From: Mycobacteroides abscessus ATCC 19977 | Lineage (GTDB): Bacteria; Actinomycetota; Actinomycetes; Mycobacteriales; Mycobacteriaceae | Assembly (NCBI RefSeq): GCF_000069185.1 | Contig: NC_010397.1 | Location: 4,030,001 to 4,094,000, forward strand | DNA: 64,000 nt | Direction: 5' to 3' | In this document: one piece after another, positions 9,010 through 18,731 of the stretch | Numbering within the stretch: position 1 is the stretch's first letter | Layout of the letters: the number at the start of each line of letters is the position of its first letter | Translations under genes and position numbers: made by a program | The notes under the pieces: model-generated | Databases searched by the model: none | The model's input: the letters and a program-made list of their open reading frames with translations, nothing else | What the model was told of the DNA's origin: nothing

Positions 9010-10341
9010 CTATTCGTGCAATTCCTTTGTGGCGAGCGGTAGTTCGCCGGCCGTGGCCACGGCCTCGACGGTATGCGGGTCGAGCTCGAACAGCTCGCGC
9101 AACGCCTCGGCATAGCTGTCGCCACCGGGCGCCGACGCCAGCTGCTTCACCCGCACGGTGGGGGCATGCAGCAGCTTGTCGACAACGCGGCGAACGGTCT
9201 TGGCGACTTCATCCCGCTCGGCTCCGGCCAACCCGGGCAGGCGGCCGTCCAGGCGCAGCAGCTCGGCCTCGACAACTTCTGCGGCGCGCTGACGCAGCGC
9301 GGTGACCGTCGGGGTGACCTCCGCCATCCGCTCGCCGGTCAGGTACCGGGCGACCTCGTCGTTGACGATCTGACGGGCAGCACCCGCATCGTTGGCCGCG
9401 GCACGGGCGGTCGGCTCGCGCTGGATGCGCTCCATGTCCACCACGACCACGCCGGGCAGCCCGGCCACCGTGGGGTCGACATCGCGCGGCATGCCCAGAT
9501 CACAGAAGACCAGCTGACGGCCGCCCTCCAGGGCGTGGTGCACATCAGCCAGGGAGATCACCGGGCGGACCGCACCGGTACAAGAAACCACCACATCGGC
9601 CTGAGCCAGGGCCTGGTCCAGGTTGTCCAGTGTGATCGCCTGAGCGTTCACACCGGCTTCGCGCGCGGTCGCGGCGAGGCGCCGCGCGCGCTCGGCGCTG
9701 CGGTTGACCACCCACAGGTTGTCGATGCCCGCGCGAATCAGCTGTGCGGTGGCCAGCGAGCCCATTGAACCGGCGCCGACAACCGCGGCCGTACGTCCCG
9801 GCAGGCCATCGAGCTTGTTGTCGGCCAGGTTCAGTGCCACCGACACCACAGAGGCGCCTGCCGCGTCGATTCCGGTCTCGGAATGCACCCGCTTGCCCAC
9901 CCGCAGGGCGCTCTGCGACAGCTCGTGCAGTACACGGCCCACGGCCTGATGCGATTCGGCGGTGGCGTAGGCGTTGCGCACCTGACCCAGCACCTGTTGC
10001 TCGCCGACGACCATCGAGTCCAGGCCGCTGGCCACCGCGAACAGGTGCTCGACGGCGGCCTCGCTGTAACGGACGTAGGCGTATTTGGTGAGCTCGTTCA
10101 TCCCCATTCCGGCATGCCGGGCGATGGCCTCGCCGATGACGGTGAGGCCGCCGTGGAAGGCCTCAACCACGGCATATACCTCGACCCGGTTGCAGGTCGA
10201 CAGCACCATCACCTCGGTGACCAGGGGTGATTGCAGAATATGTTCGATGATCTTGGGCTGATCGGCCTCGCCAATCGCTAGCTTCTCCAGCACCGGCACA
10301 GGCGCGCTACGGTGCGAGGCTCCGAACAGCAGGACGCTCAC
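9010..10341 (-). CDS. hemA: Glutamyl-tRNA reductase
   Basis: HemA reduces glutamyl-tRNA(Glu) with NADPH to glutamate-1-semialdehyde, the first committed step of heme synthesis in the C5 pathway. The 443-residue protein begins [15 protein letters not shown] and contains the catalytic Cys in [12 protein letters not shown] (about residue 50), the S/D-rich recognition segment [21 protein letters not shown] and the NADPH site VVGAGSMG. The start is GTG at 10341 with GGAG upstream. It is the first gene of the heme operon; the 144 bases upstream separate it from the glutaredoxin-like gene, whose stop is at 10486. Confidence 0.96.
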   Translation of the reverse strand: MSVLLFGASHRSAPVPVLEKLAIGEADQPKIIEHILQSPLVTEVMVLSTCNRVEVYAVVEAFHGGLTVIGEAIARHAGMGMNELTKYAYVRYSEAAVEHLFAVASGLDSMVVGEQQVLGQVRNAYATAESHQAVGRVLHELSQSALRVGKRVHSETGIDAAGASVVSVALNLADNKLDGLPGRTAAVVGAGSMGSLATAQLIRAGIDNLWVVNRSAERARRLAATAREAGVNAQAITLDNLDQALAQADVVVSCTGAVRPVISLADVHHALEGGRQLVFCDLGMPRDVDPTVAGLPGVVVVDMERIQREPTARAAANDAGAARQIVNDEVARYLTGERMAEVTPTVTALRQRAAEVVEAELLRLDGRLPGLAGAERDEVAKTVRRVVDKLLHAPTVRVKQLASAPGGDSYAEALRELFELDPHTVEAVATAGELPLATKELHE

Positions 10342-10485
10342 CGCAGGTCACTCCGCTGACATCTCAGGGCCTGACGCTCTTCCCGCGAGCGGCTCATCAC
10401 TGTCCAGCTCCCTTGCTTTTGGTGAGGCTCGAACTTCATGCACGGTAGCCCGAATATGGCCACTGGGCAAAATCCAAACAGCCTG

Positions 10486-10740
10486 TTATCGGTCACGTTT
10501 CAGGTCCGCCCGGAGCCGGGGCTCGTCTACTTCCCAGTAGCTGTGCTCCTGACCGTCCAGCAGAACCACTGGAAGCCGGTCGCCAAACTCCGCGCGCAGC
10601 GAGGAATCTGTGGCGGCCGCCTCATCGACATCGGTGACGGTGAGTGTGACGCCGAACTCGTCGGCCAAAGCCGCCAACTCGCTCTCGGCACGGTCGCAGG
10701 CAGCGCATCCGGCCCGCGTCAGCAGCGTTAGCGACGTCAT
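10486..10740 (-). CDS. Glutaredoxin-like thiol protein
   Basis: An 84-residue thioredoxin-fold protein with a CxxC active site, GCAACD (about residues 11-16), and a C-terminal VVLLDGQEHSYWEVDEP segment that resembles the cis-Pro region of small glutaredoxin-like proteins (DUF836 type). The start MTSLTLLTR at 10740 is preferred; longer readings run into the promoter region of the divergent gene. It lies immediately upstream of hemA on the same strand, as Rv0508 does in M. tuberculosis, so the synteny supports the call. Partner and substrate unknown. Confidence 0.85.
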   Translation of the reverse strand: MTSLTLLTRAGCAACDRAESELAALADEFGVTLTVTDVDEAAATDSSLRAEFGDRLPVVLLDGQEHSYWEVDEPRLRADLKRDR

Positions 10741-10837
10741 ATGCCAATTCTGCCACCGGGTCCCCCGCGTCCTCGCCGCCCTCAGTAGGGTTGAACGGCA
10801 TTCGCACGCTGCGCACAGGAAGGGCGGGTAACCAGGC

Positions 10838-11755
10838 ATGACCAGCCCCCAGATCAACGGCGAACCCCCTGCCGAAGGCCCTACCGAGGAGCAGGTGCTC
10901 GCCGAGGCTTTCGCCGAGGACGTCGCGCGTGCCGCATCCTTCGCCGAGGCGGACGCGGCCGCCGAGCAGCCGCCCGGGCCACCTCCCGCCGACCTGACCG
11001 CGGCCGCGTTTTTCGATGTCGACAACACGCTGGTGCACGGCTCATCGCTGGTTCATTTCGGCCGCGGCCTGGCGCAGCGCGATTACTTTCAGTATTCGGA
11101 CATGCTTCAGTTCGTCTGGGCACAGGCGAAATTCCGGCTGACCGGCCGCGAGAACTCCGACGATGTGGCAGCGGGCCGGCAGAAGGCGCTCTCGTTCATC
11201 GAGGGGCGCAGCGTCGACGAGCTCGTCGCACTCAGCGAGGAGATCTACGACGAGACCATCGCCGACAAGATCTGGCCCGGTACCCGGGCACTGACGCAGA
11301 TGCATCTCGACGCCGGCCAGCAGGTGTGGCTCGTCACGGCCACACCGAGAGAGCTGGCGGAGACCATTGCCCGGCGGCTGGGCCTGACCGGGGCGCTGGG
11401 AACCGTCGCCGAATCGGTGGACGGTGTCTTTACCGGACGCCTGGTCGGCGACATCCTGCACGGGCCGGGCAAGGCACGGGCGGTGCGCAACCTGGCTATC
11501 CGCAATGGACTGAACCTCAAGCGCTGCACCGCCTATAGCGACAGCGTCAACGACGTCCCGATGTTGTCCCTGGTGGGCACCGCGGTGGCCATCAATCCGG
11601 ATGCCGAGCTGCGGGACGTGGCCCGGCGCCGCGGATGGGAAGTCCGCGACTTCCGAACTGCTCGCAAGGCCGCCCGCATCGGGGTGCCGTCGGCCGTACT
11701 ACTCGGCGCCGCGGGCGGAGCGTTGGCGGCCGCACTGGCCCGCCGCGAGAAGTGA
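10838..11755 (+). CDS. serB1: HAD-superfamily phosphatase, SerB1-like
   Basis: A 305-residue HAD subfamily IB hydrolase. Motif I is FFDVDNTLV (Asp nucleophile, about residue 66), motif II is in [13 protein letters not shown], and motifs III/IV are in GKARAVRNL and [13 protein letters not shown] disordered acidic/Pro-rich N-terminus (about 1-55) precedes the domain and a Gly/Ala-rich hydrophobic helix ends the protein ([15 protein letters not shown]), suggesting membrane anchoring. Synteny with Rv0505c (annotated serB1) is good, but the substrate may not be phosphoserine; family members also act on glycerol phosphate or phosphocholine-type substrates. Divergent from the glutaredoxin-like gene. 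Confidence 0.85.
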   Translation: MTSPQINGEPPAEGPTEEQVLAEAFAEDVARAASFAEADAAAEQPPGPPPADLTAAAFFDVDNTLVHGSSLVHFGRGLAQRDYFQYSDMLQFVWAQAKFRLTGRENSDDVAAGRQKALSFIEGRSVDELVALSEEIYDETIADKIWPGTRALTQMHLDAGQQVWLVTATPRELAETIARRLGLTGALGTVAESVDGVFTGRLVGDILHGPGKARAVRNLAIRNGLNLKRCTAYSDSVNDVPMLSLVGTAVAINPDAELRDVARRRGWEVRDFRTARKAARIGVPSAVLLGAAGGALAAALARREK

Positions 11756-11841
11756 CGATCACCATTACCGCTGCTGATAGGCTCAGCGCCGCTCGAACTG
11801 TCCTAGATTCGTCACTGACCTGCAGCGAAATGGGTTAATGC

Positions 11842-12309
11842 ATGGCCATCCGCCAAGACATCGTCGGAACGCACTACCGCTACCCCGATTACTTCGAGGT
11901 GGGCCGCGAGAAGATGCGCGAATTCGCGGCGGCCATCAAGGACGAGTGCGAGGTCAACTCCGGCGTGGTCGCGCCCATCACCTTCCTGGCGGTCGCCGGA
12001 CGACGGGTGCAGCACAAGATATTCACCGAGATGGACCTACCCATCAATGTCGCACGGGTGCTGCACCGCGATCAGAAGCTCAAGTTCCATCGGCCGATCC
12101 GGGTCGGCGACCGGCTGTACTTCGACAGCTACCTGGACAGCGTCCTGGAATCGCACGGCATGGTGACCGCCGAGGTGCGCGCCGAGGTTACCGACGAGAA
12201 CGGTGATCCCGTCGCCACCAGCATCGTGACCATGATCGGCGAAGCCGAAGGGCATGAGCGGGACGCGGCTGCCATGGCCGCGAACATCGCCTCACATCGC
12301 AAGAACTAG
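11842..12309 (+). CDS. HadA-like (3R)-hydroxyacyl-ACP dehydratase subunit (MaoC N-terminal type)
   Basis: A 155-residue single hotdog-fold protein of the MaoC/FAS1-dehydratase N-terminal family ([21 protein letters not shown], then [10 protein letters not shown] and the hotdog core). It resembles HadA/HadC and matches the position of Rv0504c. Such proteins usually need a partner subunit bearing the catalytic Asp/His motif; none is next door, so it may pair in trans with HadB-like proteins in fatty or mycolic acid synthesis. Its stop codon shares CTAG (12306-12309) with the stop of the convergent AraC gene. Start ATG at 11842. Confidence 0.85.
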   Translation: MAIRQDIVGTHYRYPDYFEVGREKMREFAAAIKDECEVNSGVVAPITFLAVAGRRVQHKIFTEMDLPINVARVLHRDQKLKFHRPIRVGDRLYFDSYLDSVLESHGMVTAEVRAEVTDENGDPVATSIVTMIGEAEGHERDAAAMAANIASHRKN

Positions 12310-13325
12310 GCGCGCCTACGGTCCGACCGGTAAGCACTCGGGGTGGTACCGAACCAGCGCTTACAGCTGCGGGTGAACACACTCTGCTCCGCATAGCCGA
12401 GCTGTCTGCTCAGGTGGTCCAGGCTCAGGTCGGTATCGGAAAGCAGCCGCTCTGCCGCCTCCCTCCGGATCTGATCGACGAGCTCCGCGAAGGTCATCCC
12501 CTCGGCGCGGAGCCGCCGTTGCAATGTCTTCGGGTGTACGCCGAGATGTAATGCAATGTCTCCCAATCCGATTGCACCGGTCGGCAGCAGCTGCCGGATG
12601 AGGATCCGGACCAACTGACTGGAATCGGGCTTGCGGCTCGCGTGGGTTCCCGTCAAGTAGTCGACCGCCGTCTGGTGGGCCAAATTGTCCTTGGGCAGCG
12701 CCTTCTGCATGTCGGTGGCGCGCAACGTGAACCCGCCGACAGGCTCACAGAAGAACGGCGGACACCCAAAATAACGCTGATACGCCGATGCCGGCGTGAG
12801 GGCTTGGTGCGGTAGATGAACTGACACCGGGCGGTAACCGGCACCCAAAAAGTGATGCAGCACCCGCAGCGTGACCCCCAGAGACAGCTCAACAGCCTGC
12901 GCCTGTGGCGGGGCCGGGTTGAGCAGGTACTCGAACTCGAATCGGCACAGCGCGGGATCACGGTGATCGGTGACTCGCGCGCTGATCACCGGACAGTATG
13001 CGCCCATGAACTTTTCGAGAATGGCGAAGGCGTCGGCGACCGTCGCGGCGGTACGCGCCGCCAAACCGACCGGACCCAGAATCTCGATGCCTTGCCTGCG
13101 GGCAAGCTGACGGCCGAAGTCCGGCGCGTTCAGCGCGGCCGCGGTGGCCTCCAGCGCGCGGGCGCCGTTGGGCAGCGAGATGAACCTCTCGTACGAGCCG
13201 GCGTCGGTCGGTGAAACCCGGGCCCCGGCAAGCAGTCTGCTGCCGTCGCCGCCGAGCTCGGCCACCAGCTCGTGGTAGTTGGTGAGCGCCGAGCCCCGGA
13301 TGACCGCCATGTCCCGAACTGTCAA
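12306..13325 (-). CDS. AraC-family transcriptional regulator (VirS-like architecture)
   Basis: About 339 residues. The N-terminal two thirds match the arabinose-binding-like domain found in VirS/OruR-type regulators ([15 protein letters not shown]...); the C-terminus has an AraC helix-turn-helix pair ([36 protein letters not shown] and [22 protein letters not shown]). The start is uncertain: TTG at 13325 has GGAGG eight bases upstream; an upstream TTG at 13346 and an ATG at 13310 are alternatives. It is divergent from the DUF1254 lipoprotein gene, and the gap contains a 9-bp inverted repeat that is a plausible binding site, so it probably controls that gene and itself. Confidence 0.87.
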   Translation of the reverse strand: MTVRDMAVIRGSALTNYHELVAELGGDGSRLLAGARVSPTDAGSYERFISLPNGARALEATAAALNAPDFGRQLARRQGIEILGPVGLAARTAATVADAFAILEKFMGAYCPVISARVTDHRDPALCRFEFEYLLNPAPPQAQAVELSLGVTLRVLHHFLGAGYRPVSVHLPHQALTPASAYQRYFGCPPFFCEPVGGFTLRATDMQKALPKDNLAHQTAVDYLTGTHASRKPDSSQLVRILIRQLLPTGAIGLGDIALHLGVHPKTLQRRLRAEGMTFAELVDQIRREAAERLLSDTDLSLDHLSRQLGYAEQSVFTRSCKRWFGTTPSAYRSDRRRA

Positions 13326-13355
13326 ATATTTGTCCTCCATTGTCAAGACAAGTGG

Positions 13356-13385
13356 GCCGAATGTGCTGCACGATCAACATTCGGC
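13356..13385. promoter_or_regulatory. Inverted repeat, candidate AraC-type operator
   Basis: GCCGAATGT (13356-13364) and ACATTCGGC (13377-13385) are perfect inverted 9-mers with a 12-base spacer, in the short gap between the AraC regulator and the DUF1254 gene. Position between divergent promoters suggests the operator. A transcribed hairpin is an alternative. Confidence 0.6.
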
Positions 13386-13419
13386 GACCAAGATCGTCGC
13401 AACAGGAAAGGGAGGGCCC

Positions 13420-14853
13420 GTGAAGATTTGGTGTACGCAGTGGACCAAACTATTGGTCGTGATGAGCACCGTCGCGCTGGCAACGGGACTTACCAGCTGC
13501 TCCAAAGAGCCTGGCTCCCAGAAGCTTTCCGCCGACGAGGCGAAGTCCATCGCGATGGACGCCTATGTCTACGGCTACGCCCTGGTCACCATGGAGATGA
13601 CCCGCCGGGTGATGACCAACGTGGAGAAGGCGGAGCCGCCGCGTGCGCCCATGGGACAACTCATGCGGATGCGCGAGTACCCCAATGCCGCCTTCCGAGA
13701 TGTCACCGCCCCCAACGCCGATACCCTGTACACCAACGGTTTCATCGACGTCGGCAAGGAGCCCTGGATCCTGAGCCTGCCGGAGGCGGACGGCCGGTAC
13801 TACCTGTTCCCCATGCTGGACGGATTCACCAATGTCTTCGAGGTGCCCGGCAAGCGCACCACGGGCACCGGCCCGCAGACCTACGCAATCACCGGCCCCG
13901 GCTGGAAAGGCACGCTGCCGCAGGGGGTCCAAGAGTACAAGTCTCCGACCGCACTGGTGTGGCTGCTGGGCCGCATCTACTGCACGGGCACCCCAGAGGA
14001 CTACGCGGCCGTACACACGCTGCAGGACGCAATCTCACTGGTGCCACTGAGCTCATACGGCAAGCCGTATACCCCGGCCGCCGGCCATGTTGATCCGAGC
14101 ATCGACATGACAACGCCTGTCCGCGAGCAGGTCAACAACCTGAGTACCAAGGCATACTTCGATCTGCTGGCCACCCTGCTGAAAGACAATCCGCCCGCTG
14201 AGGCCGACAAGCCGATTCTGGAGAAAATGGCCACGATCGGCATCGAGCCCGGAAAGCCCTTCGATACAGACAAACTCGGCACGCAGACCGTCAGCGCACT
14301 GGAGTCGGTACCCAAGGAAGCGTTCGCCAAGATCATGGCGCACTTCAAGGAGGCCGGCAACAACATCAACGGCTGGGTCTTCACCACCAAGACCGGTCAG
14401 TACGGCACGGATTACCTGCAGCGTGCACTGATCACCGCAATTGGATTGGGCGCCAACCGGCCCCAGGATGCCGTGTATCCCACCTCCGAGGTGGACAACA
14501 CCGGCAAGCCCTACGACGGCGCGAACAAGTACGTGCTGCACTTCGACAAGGGTCAGTTTCCCCCCGCAGAGGGTTTCTGGTCGCTGACCATGTACGACGC
14601 CGGAATGTTCTTCGTCGACAATCCCCTGGGCCGCTACACCCTGAGCCAGCGCAACACCTTCACACCGAATCCCGATGGCTCGGTGGATCTGTACCTGCAA
14701 CATCAGAATCCAGGGCCCGAGAAGGAGGCGAACTGGCTCCCCGCACCCACCGGCAAGTTCAACCTCATGCTTCGTCTCTATTGGCCCAAGGAGACCCCGC
14801 CGTCGATCATCGACGGCACGTGGAAGCCGCCCGCTGTACAACAAGTCCCGTAA
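13420..14853 (+). CDS. DUF1254/DUF1214 lipoprotein
   Basis: A 477-residue protein starting at GTG 13420, with GGGAGG just upstream. It has a signal peptide and a lipobox-like LTSC (ATGLTSCSKEP), so it is probably a surface lipoprotein. The mature part has the DUF1254 domain (DAYVYGYALVTMEMTRRV near the N-terminus, NADTLYTNGFIDVGKEPW) and a C-terminal DUF1214 domain (PAEGFWSLTMYDAGMFFVDNPLGRYTLSQRN). The biochemical role of these domains is not established. It is divergent from an AraC regulator and 10 bases upstream of a hemophore-like gene, so the three genes on this strand probably form an operon. Confidence 0.88.
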   Translation: MKIWCTQWTKLLVVMSTVALATGLTSCSKEPGSQKLSADEAKSIAMDAYVYGYALVTMEMTRRVMTNVEKAEPPRAPMGQLMRMREYPNAAFRDVTAPNADTLYTNGFIDVGKEPWILSLPEADGRYYLFPMLDGFTNVFEVPGKRTTGTGPQTYAITGPGWKGTLPQGVQEYKSPTALVWLLGRIYCTGTPEDYAAVHTLQDAISLVPLSSYGKPYTPAAGHVDPSIDMTTPVREQVNNLSTKAYFDLLATLLKDNPPAEADKPILEKMATIGIEPGKPFDTDKLGTQTVSALESVPKEAFAKIMAHFKEAGNNINGWVFTTKTGQYGTDYLQRALITAIGLGANRPQDAVYPTSEVDNTGKPYDGANKYVLHFDKGQFPPAEGFWSLTMYDAGMFFVDNPLGRYTLSQRNTFTPNPDGSVDLYLQHQNPGPEKEANWLPAPTGKFNLMLRLYWPKETPPSIIDGTWKPPAVQQVP

Positions 14854-14863
14854 GGAGCCGTTC

Positions 14864-15208
14864 ATGAAACCGATTGCCACAGGCCTGTTTACGGCCCTGG
14901 GTGCCGCGGCGCTGTTCAGCGCGGCAACCGCGAACGCAGAGCCGGAGCGCCCGGCCAACTGCACGGCCGCCGATCTGGCCGGGGTCTCGGCGGGTGTCGC
15001 CGCCTCCACATCGAGCTATCTGTTCACGCACCCGGACGTCAACGACTTCTTCACCAGCCAAGCGGGCAAGCCGCACGGCGAGATGCAGGCCGCCGTGAAG
15101 GCCTACTTCAGCACCAACCCCGAGGCCGAGAACGATCTGCGCGCCATCCGGCAGCCTGTCGTCGACTTCCGGGAGCGGTGCCAGTTGCCGCAGGAGCGTC
15201 AGCCATGA
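14864..15208 (+). CDS. Secreted hemophore-like protein (Rv0203-type)
   Basis: A 114-residue secreted protein. It has a classical signal peptide (MKPIATGLFTALGAAALF, cleavage after ANA-EP) and a mature helical domain with two Cys (NCTAADLAGVS and FRERCQLP) likely to form a disulfide. The pattern CTAADLAGVSAGVA-S-SYLFTHPDVN is typical of the mycobacterial hemophore-related family that includes Rv0203, a heme-binding protein. The start ATG 14864 has AAGGAG upstream. Its TGA overlaps the ATG of the next gene, so the two are coupled. Heme binding is inferred from family resemblance. Confidence 0.8.
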   Translation: MKPIATGLFTALGAAALFSAATANAEPERPANCTAADLAGVSAGVAASTSSYLFTHPDVNDFFTSQAGKPHGEMQAAVKAYFSTNPEAENDLRAIRQPVVDFRERCQLPQERQP

Positions 15209-15483
15209 GGCGCCTGACGGCCGCGCTGACCGTCGCGGTGGCATTGGCTGGTCTGCCGATTACGCAACCGGCGGCCAACGCCGATGTCTGTGTCGGTGGC
15301 GGCCGCCGGATTACGGTGAGCGGCTGCGCGAACATCGCCGATACCGTGCAGCGGTATGCGCCGCCGCCCGAGGACTATGCGCCGCTTCCGGACGACCCGC
15401 CGCCTCCACCACCAGCGCCGAATGTCCATGCGTGCGTGGGATACAACGGCCGCTGGGTCAGCGCCAGCGGCTGCAATCCCTAG
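15205..15483 (+). CDS. Small secreted protein with duplicated Cys motif
   Basis: A 92-residue protein with a signal peptide (cleavage near ANA-DV). The mature part of about 65 residues holds two copies of a CVG-(x)-GR-x-V-x-x-SGC motif (CVGGGRRITVSGC and CVGYNGRWVSASGC), one at each end, joined by a proline-rich linker (about residues 53-74). Each copy has a pair of Cys, so two small disulfide loops are likely. Its start overlaps the stop of the hemophore-like gene (ATGA), which suggests a shared job. Its stop shares CTAG with the convergent gene. Function unknown. Confidence 0.75.
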   Translation: MRRLTAALTVAVALAGLPITQPAANADVCVGGGRRITVSGCANIADTVQRYAPPPEDYAPLPDDPPPPPPAPNVHACVGYNGRWVSASGCNP

Positions 15484-16409
15484 ACGTACTGTGCCGCGAG
15501 CTTACCGATCACCGCGGTGAACTCGTCCATGGTGGCGTCGAGGATGTCCTTGACCGATTCGACGCCGCCAATGCGCCCGGCAACCTGGCCGCCAAGCGGC
15601 ACAAAGGTTTCCATGTTGCCTCCGAAGTAAAGGTCCAACGGGTCTCCGGTTTCCAGCAGTGACACCAAGTCCCGTCGTTCCATCTCCTCGGTACGTGCGC
15701 TGCGCAGCGCACGTAGCCCCGGCTTGGTGAGCCGGTTGAGCAACACGGTGTCGGTCTCACGGGCCGCGACCACCGCCGCCTTCCAGTTGTGGTGGATGGG
15801 CGACTCGGCAGCCGACATCATTCGCGTGCCCATCTGTACGCCTTCAGCACCAAGCGCGAACGCAGCAGCCATCGAGACGCCGTCGCAGATGCCTCCTGCG
15901 GCGATGATCGGAATGTCGACGTGCGAGCGCACCAAGGGCAGCAGCACCATGGTGGACGCGCCCTTAGGGTCCTTGAATCCGCCGCCCTCGACACCCTCCA
16001 CCACTAGGCCGTCGACGCCGGCATCGACCGCCTTGAGGGCCGCCGCCAGCGTGGGGACCACATGAAAGACCGTGAGCCCGTTATCTTTCAGGACGCGGGT
16101 GTATTTGTTGGGGTCCCCCGCGCTGGTAGTCACGAAGGTGACGCCTTGGTCCACCACGAACTGCGCAATGGAAGGATCACGCACGAATGCCTGCGCGATG
16201 TTGACGCCAAAGGGCTTGTCGGTGAACTCACGCATCGCACGGATCTCGTCCTTGATGGCGTCCAACTCACCGGAGCTCGTCTCGATGATGCCGAGCCCAC
16301 CCGCGTTGCATACCGCGCTAGCCAGCTGGGATCGCGCTATCCAGCCCATCGGGGCCTGCACGATCGGCCGTTCGACACCCAGCAATTCGGTTACCCGGTT
16401 TGTGATCAC
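15480..16409 (-). CDS. Nitronate monooxygenase-family FMN oxidoreductase
   Basis: A 309-residue TIM-barrel flavoprotein of the nitronate monooxygenase (2-nitropropane dioxygenase) family. Family signatures are PIVQAPMGWIA at the N-terminus, GLVVEGVEGGGFKDP in the middle and the FMN-phosphate region IIAAGGICDGVSMAAAFALGAEGVQMGTRMM. Members oxidise alkyl nitronates or act as NADH:quinone reductases; the substrate here is open. The start is ATG at 16409. It overlaps the convergent small secreted gene by four bases (CTAG) and has no operon partner. Confidence 0.87.
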   Translation of the reverse strand: MITNRVTELLGVERPIVQAPMGWIARSQLASAVCNAGGLGIIETSSGELDAIKDEIRAMREFTDKPFGVNIAQAFVRDPSIAQFVVDQGVTFVTTSAGDPNKYTRVLKDNGLTVFHVVPTLAAALKAVDAGVDGLVVEGVEGGGFKDPKGASTMVLLPLVRSHVDIPIIAAGGICDGVSMAAAFALGAEGVQMGTRMMSAAESPIHHNWKAAVVAARETDTVLLNRLTKPGLRALRSARTEEMERRDLVSLLETGDPLDLYFGGNMETFVPLGGQVAGRIGGVESVKDILDATMDEFTAVIGKLAAQYV

Positions 16410-16507
16410 GCGTTGAACCTACGCCGCCGTCACTTCGCCTGGTGACGGCAACTGCGATACAGAACCACCGCAATACGGCGTGTCGGCAGGGTCGGCGGCC
16501 GGGCGTC

Positions 16508-17581
16508 TTAGCCGAAGAACATGTTGCGACGGCCCGCGAGTAGCCGGTACAGCGTCTGCTGAATGGTCTCGCGCACCTGATCGGTCACCTCGAAGGTCAC
16601 CATCGGATCGTCGGCTGCGGCCTCGTCGTACCCATCCGTCGGGATCGGGGTGCCGAATTCGATATGCCACTTGGACGGCAGCGGCACCAGCCCGACGGGA
16701 CCTGCCGCCGGGAACAGCGGGGTCACCGGGAAGTACGGCAAGCCGAATAGCCGGGCGATCACCTTCAGGTCGGCGATCATCGGGTAGATCTCTTCAGACC
16801 CCACGATCGAGCACGGGACGATGGGAGCACCGGTGCGGATGGCTGCCGCCACAAACCCGCCACGACCGAACCGCTGCAGTTTGTAGCGATCCTTGAACGG
16901 CTTGCCCAGGCCCTTGTAACCCTCCGGGAACACCGCCGTCAACTCGCCGCCGGACAGTAGCCGGTGCGCATCGGCCGTGCATGCCAGCGTATGACCGGCC
17001 TTTCGCGCCAACTGCCCCAGGAACGGTGCGTCGAACACCATGTCGGCGGCCAGGTTACGCAGCGTGCGGTTGCCGGGGCACCGGTCGTGCACGGCCACCG
17101 ACAGCATCAGCCCATCCAAGGGCAGCACACCGGCATGGTTAGCCACAACCAGGGCTCCACCGGTAGCGGGAATGTTCTCCACCCCGGTCACGTCCACTCT
17201 GAACCAACGGTTGAACAGTGGCCTCAGCAAAGGAAGTAACAGCGATTCGTTGAGGTGCTCGTCGAATCCGAAATCATCAACGCTGTAATCGCCGCCCACT
17301 CGCCGGCGAATGAACTCAGCGACGGCGGCAATGTTGGCCGCGAGAGCCGTCAGCGACTCCTCGTCGCCCACGTGAGCGTTGCCCTGTGCCGCCCGAATCT
17401 CATTGAGGTCGTGGATCACTGCGGCGGTTTCCGCGGGATCGTGGACGGGCGCACCGTTGGTCAACGACGAGGGGTGCCGCCTGCCGGCGTCGGCACGCGC
17501 CTCGGCCCGGCGAGCACGTGCAGCATGGCGTTCCGAATTAGCCTGCAGTTGAATAACTTTCGCTTTGGTCTCACCAGCCAC
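16508..17581 (-). CDS. PlsC-family acyltransferase (Rv0502-like)
   Basis: About 357 residues; a 1-acylglycerol-phosphate acyltransferase-type enzyme of the LPLAT superfamily that probably acylates a lipid at the membrane. Visible motifs are ANHAGVLPLD (catalytic His), FPEGYKGLGK (substrate phosphate binding) and PIVPCSIVG. A basic/Ala-rich N-terminus precedes it. GTG at 17581 is preferred because GGAGG lies eight bases upstream and the sequence VAGETKAKV fits the family start; a GTG five codons earlier is the alternative. The gene lies 22 bases downstream of the epimerase gene, as in M. tuberculosis (Rv0501-Rv0502), so cotranscription is likely. Confidence 0.88.
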   Translation of the reverse strand: MAGETKAKVIQLQANSERHAARARRAEARADAGRRHPSSLTNGAPVHDPAETAAVIHDLNEIRAAQGNAHVGDEESLTALAANIAAVAEFIRRRVGGDYSVDDFGFDEHLNESLLLPLLRPLFNRWFRVDVTGVENIPATGGALVVANHAGVLPLDGLMLSVAVHDRCPGNRTLRNLAADMVFDAPFLGQLARKAGHTLACTADAHRLLSGGELTAVFPEGYKGLGKPFKDRYKLQRFGRGGFVAAAIRTGAPIVPCSIVGSEEIYPMIADLKVIARLFGLPYFPVTPLFPAAGPVGLVPLPSKWHIEFGTPIPTDGYDEAAADDPMVTFEVTDQVRETIQQTLYRLLAGRRNMFFG

Positions 17582-17603
17582 GCTGTTCACCTCCACCCTA
17601 TTT

Positions 17604-18668
17604 TCACGAACTGATCTTCTGCGCGAAAGCCACCGCGCGATCTCCCAATGAGCGTACCCACTCCGGCTCGATAACTGGAGTGATCCCGCGTCCCCTTACG
17701 TAATCCCCAAATGCCCCGATGGTGGTCCACTTGGGCTGATACCCGAGCTCGGTCTTCATCCGGGTGTTGTCCATGGCGCGTCCGTAAGCCAGCCAGTCAC
17801 GCTGTTCGGAACTCAGTTCGGTGTAACGGGTGCCCTTGGTGAAGGAGGCGATCGCCGCAACCGCAAACGATGGCACAGGAATGCCGAGCTGCCCCGAGCG
17901 CCGGACTGCCTGCGACATCATCATCATGCCGTCGGCCGCGATGTTGAAGGTGCCCGCCTTACCGGCCATGGTGGCGCGTTCGAGCGCACCCAGCGCGTCC
18001 TGCTCATGCAGCAGCTGCAGTCGGGCGTCGCGCCCGAGCATGGTGGGAACCACCGGGCCCGCCAGATAGCGAGCCAGCGCGGTATCCATGCCAGGACCGA
18101 TCAGATTGGCCAGTCGCAGGATTGTCACGGCGACATCGGGCCGGCGCCGGCCCAAGCCGCGGGCGTAGCTCTCGATGTCGATGCTGTCGCGTGCGAACCC
18201 GTCGGCGGGCGGGCGACGCGCGCTCATCTCCTCGGTGAACATCACCGGGTCCCGGGCGCTGGCCCCATACACCTGCGCGGTGGACTTCACCACGACGCGC
18301 TGCACGGTGGGGGCCTTCTGGCAGGCCGCGAACAGCTGCATCGCGCCCATCACGTTCAATTCCTTGAGCGCGGCACGCCCGCCGGAACGCGGCGAGTAGG
18401 ACGCCGAAGCGGTGTGCACCACCGTGTCGACCTCGCCGTTGCGAATAACCTTCGCGATGAACGGGTTGCGGATATCGGCCCGGACAAACTCGGCCCGGCC
18501 CATGCGGCGCAGCAGGTCCTTACTCGGAGCGACCGCATCCACTGCGATCACGCGATTGATCATCGGATTCTGGACCAGGCGCGCAGCCAGGTAACCCCCG
18601 AGGAATCTGCTGGCCCCGGTAACCAGCACGACCCTCGGGTAATGCAGGTTGGACTCGCCGGCGCTCAC
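17604..18668 (-). CDS. NAD-dependent epimerase/dehydratase (GalE2-like)
   Basis: A 354-residue extended SDR. The nucleotide-binding motif VTGASRFLGGYLAARL (about residues 16-31) has the GxxxxxG pattern of extended SDRs, and the Asp after strand 2 (VIAVDAV) indicates NAD(H). The usual catalytic YxxxK is not obvious, so activity may be divergent. Synteny points to Rv0501 (galE2). Upstream is bS22, separated by a strong hairpin; downstream is the acyltransferase. A role in cell-envelope sugar or lipid metabolism is inferred only. Confidence 0.83.
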   Translation of the reverse strand: MSAGESNLHYPRVVLVTGASRFLGGYLAARLVQNPMINRVIAVDAVAPSKDLLRRMGRAEFVRADIRNPFIAKVIRNGEVDTVVHTASASYSPRSGGRAALKELNVMGAMQLFAACQKAPTVQRVVVKSTAQVYGASARDPVMFTEEMSARRPPADGFARDSIDIESYARGLGRRRPDVAVTILRLANLIGPGMDTALARYLAGPVVPTMLGRDARLQLLHEQDALGALERATMAGKAGTFNIAADGMMMMSQAVRRSGQLGIPVPSFAVAAIASFTKGTRYTELSSEQRDWLAYGRAMDNTRMKTELGYQPKWTTIGAFGDYVRGRGITPVIEPEWVRSLGDRAVAFAQKISS

Positions 18669-18695
18669 GGACGAAGCTTATCCATCAAGGCAGTA

Positions 18696-18720
18696 GTGGG
18701 CATCCGGAGCGGATGCCCAC
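18696..18720 (-). terminator. Perfect 11-bp hairpin downstream of bS22
   Basis: GTGGGCATCCG-GAG-CGGATGCCCAC forms a perfect 11-bp stem with a three-base loop, starting 12 bases after the bS22 stop. There is no T-tract, which is common for mycobacterial terminators. It probably ends or attenuates the bS22 transcript before the epimerase gene. Confidence 0.7.
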
Positions 18721-18731
18721 TAACACAGGGT

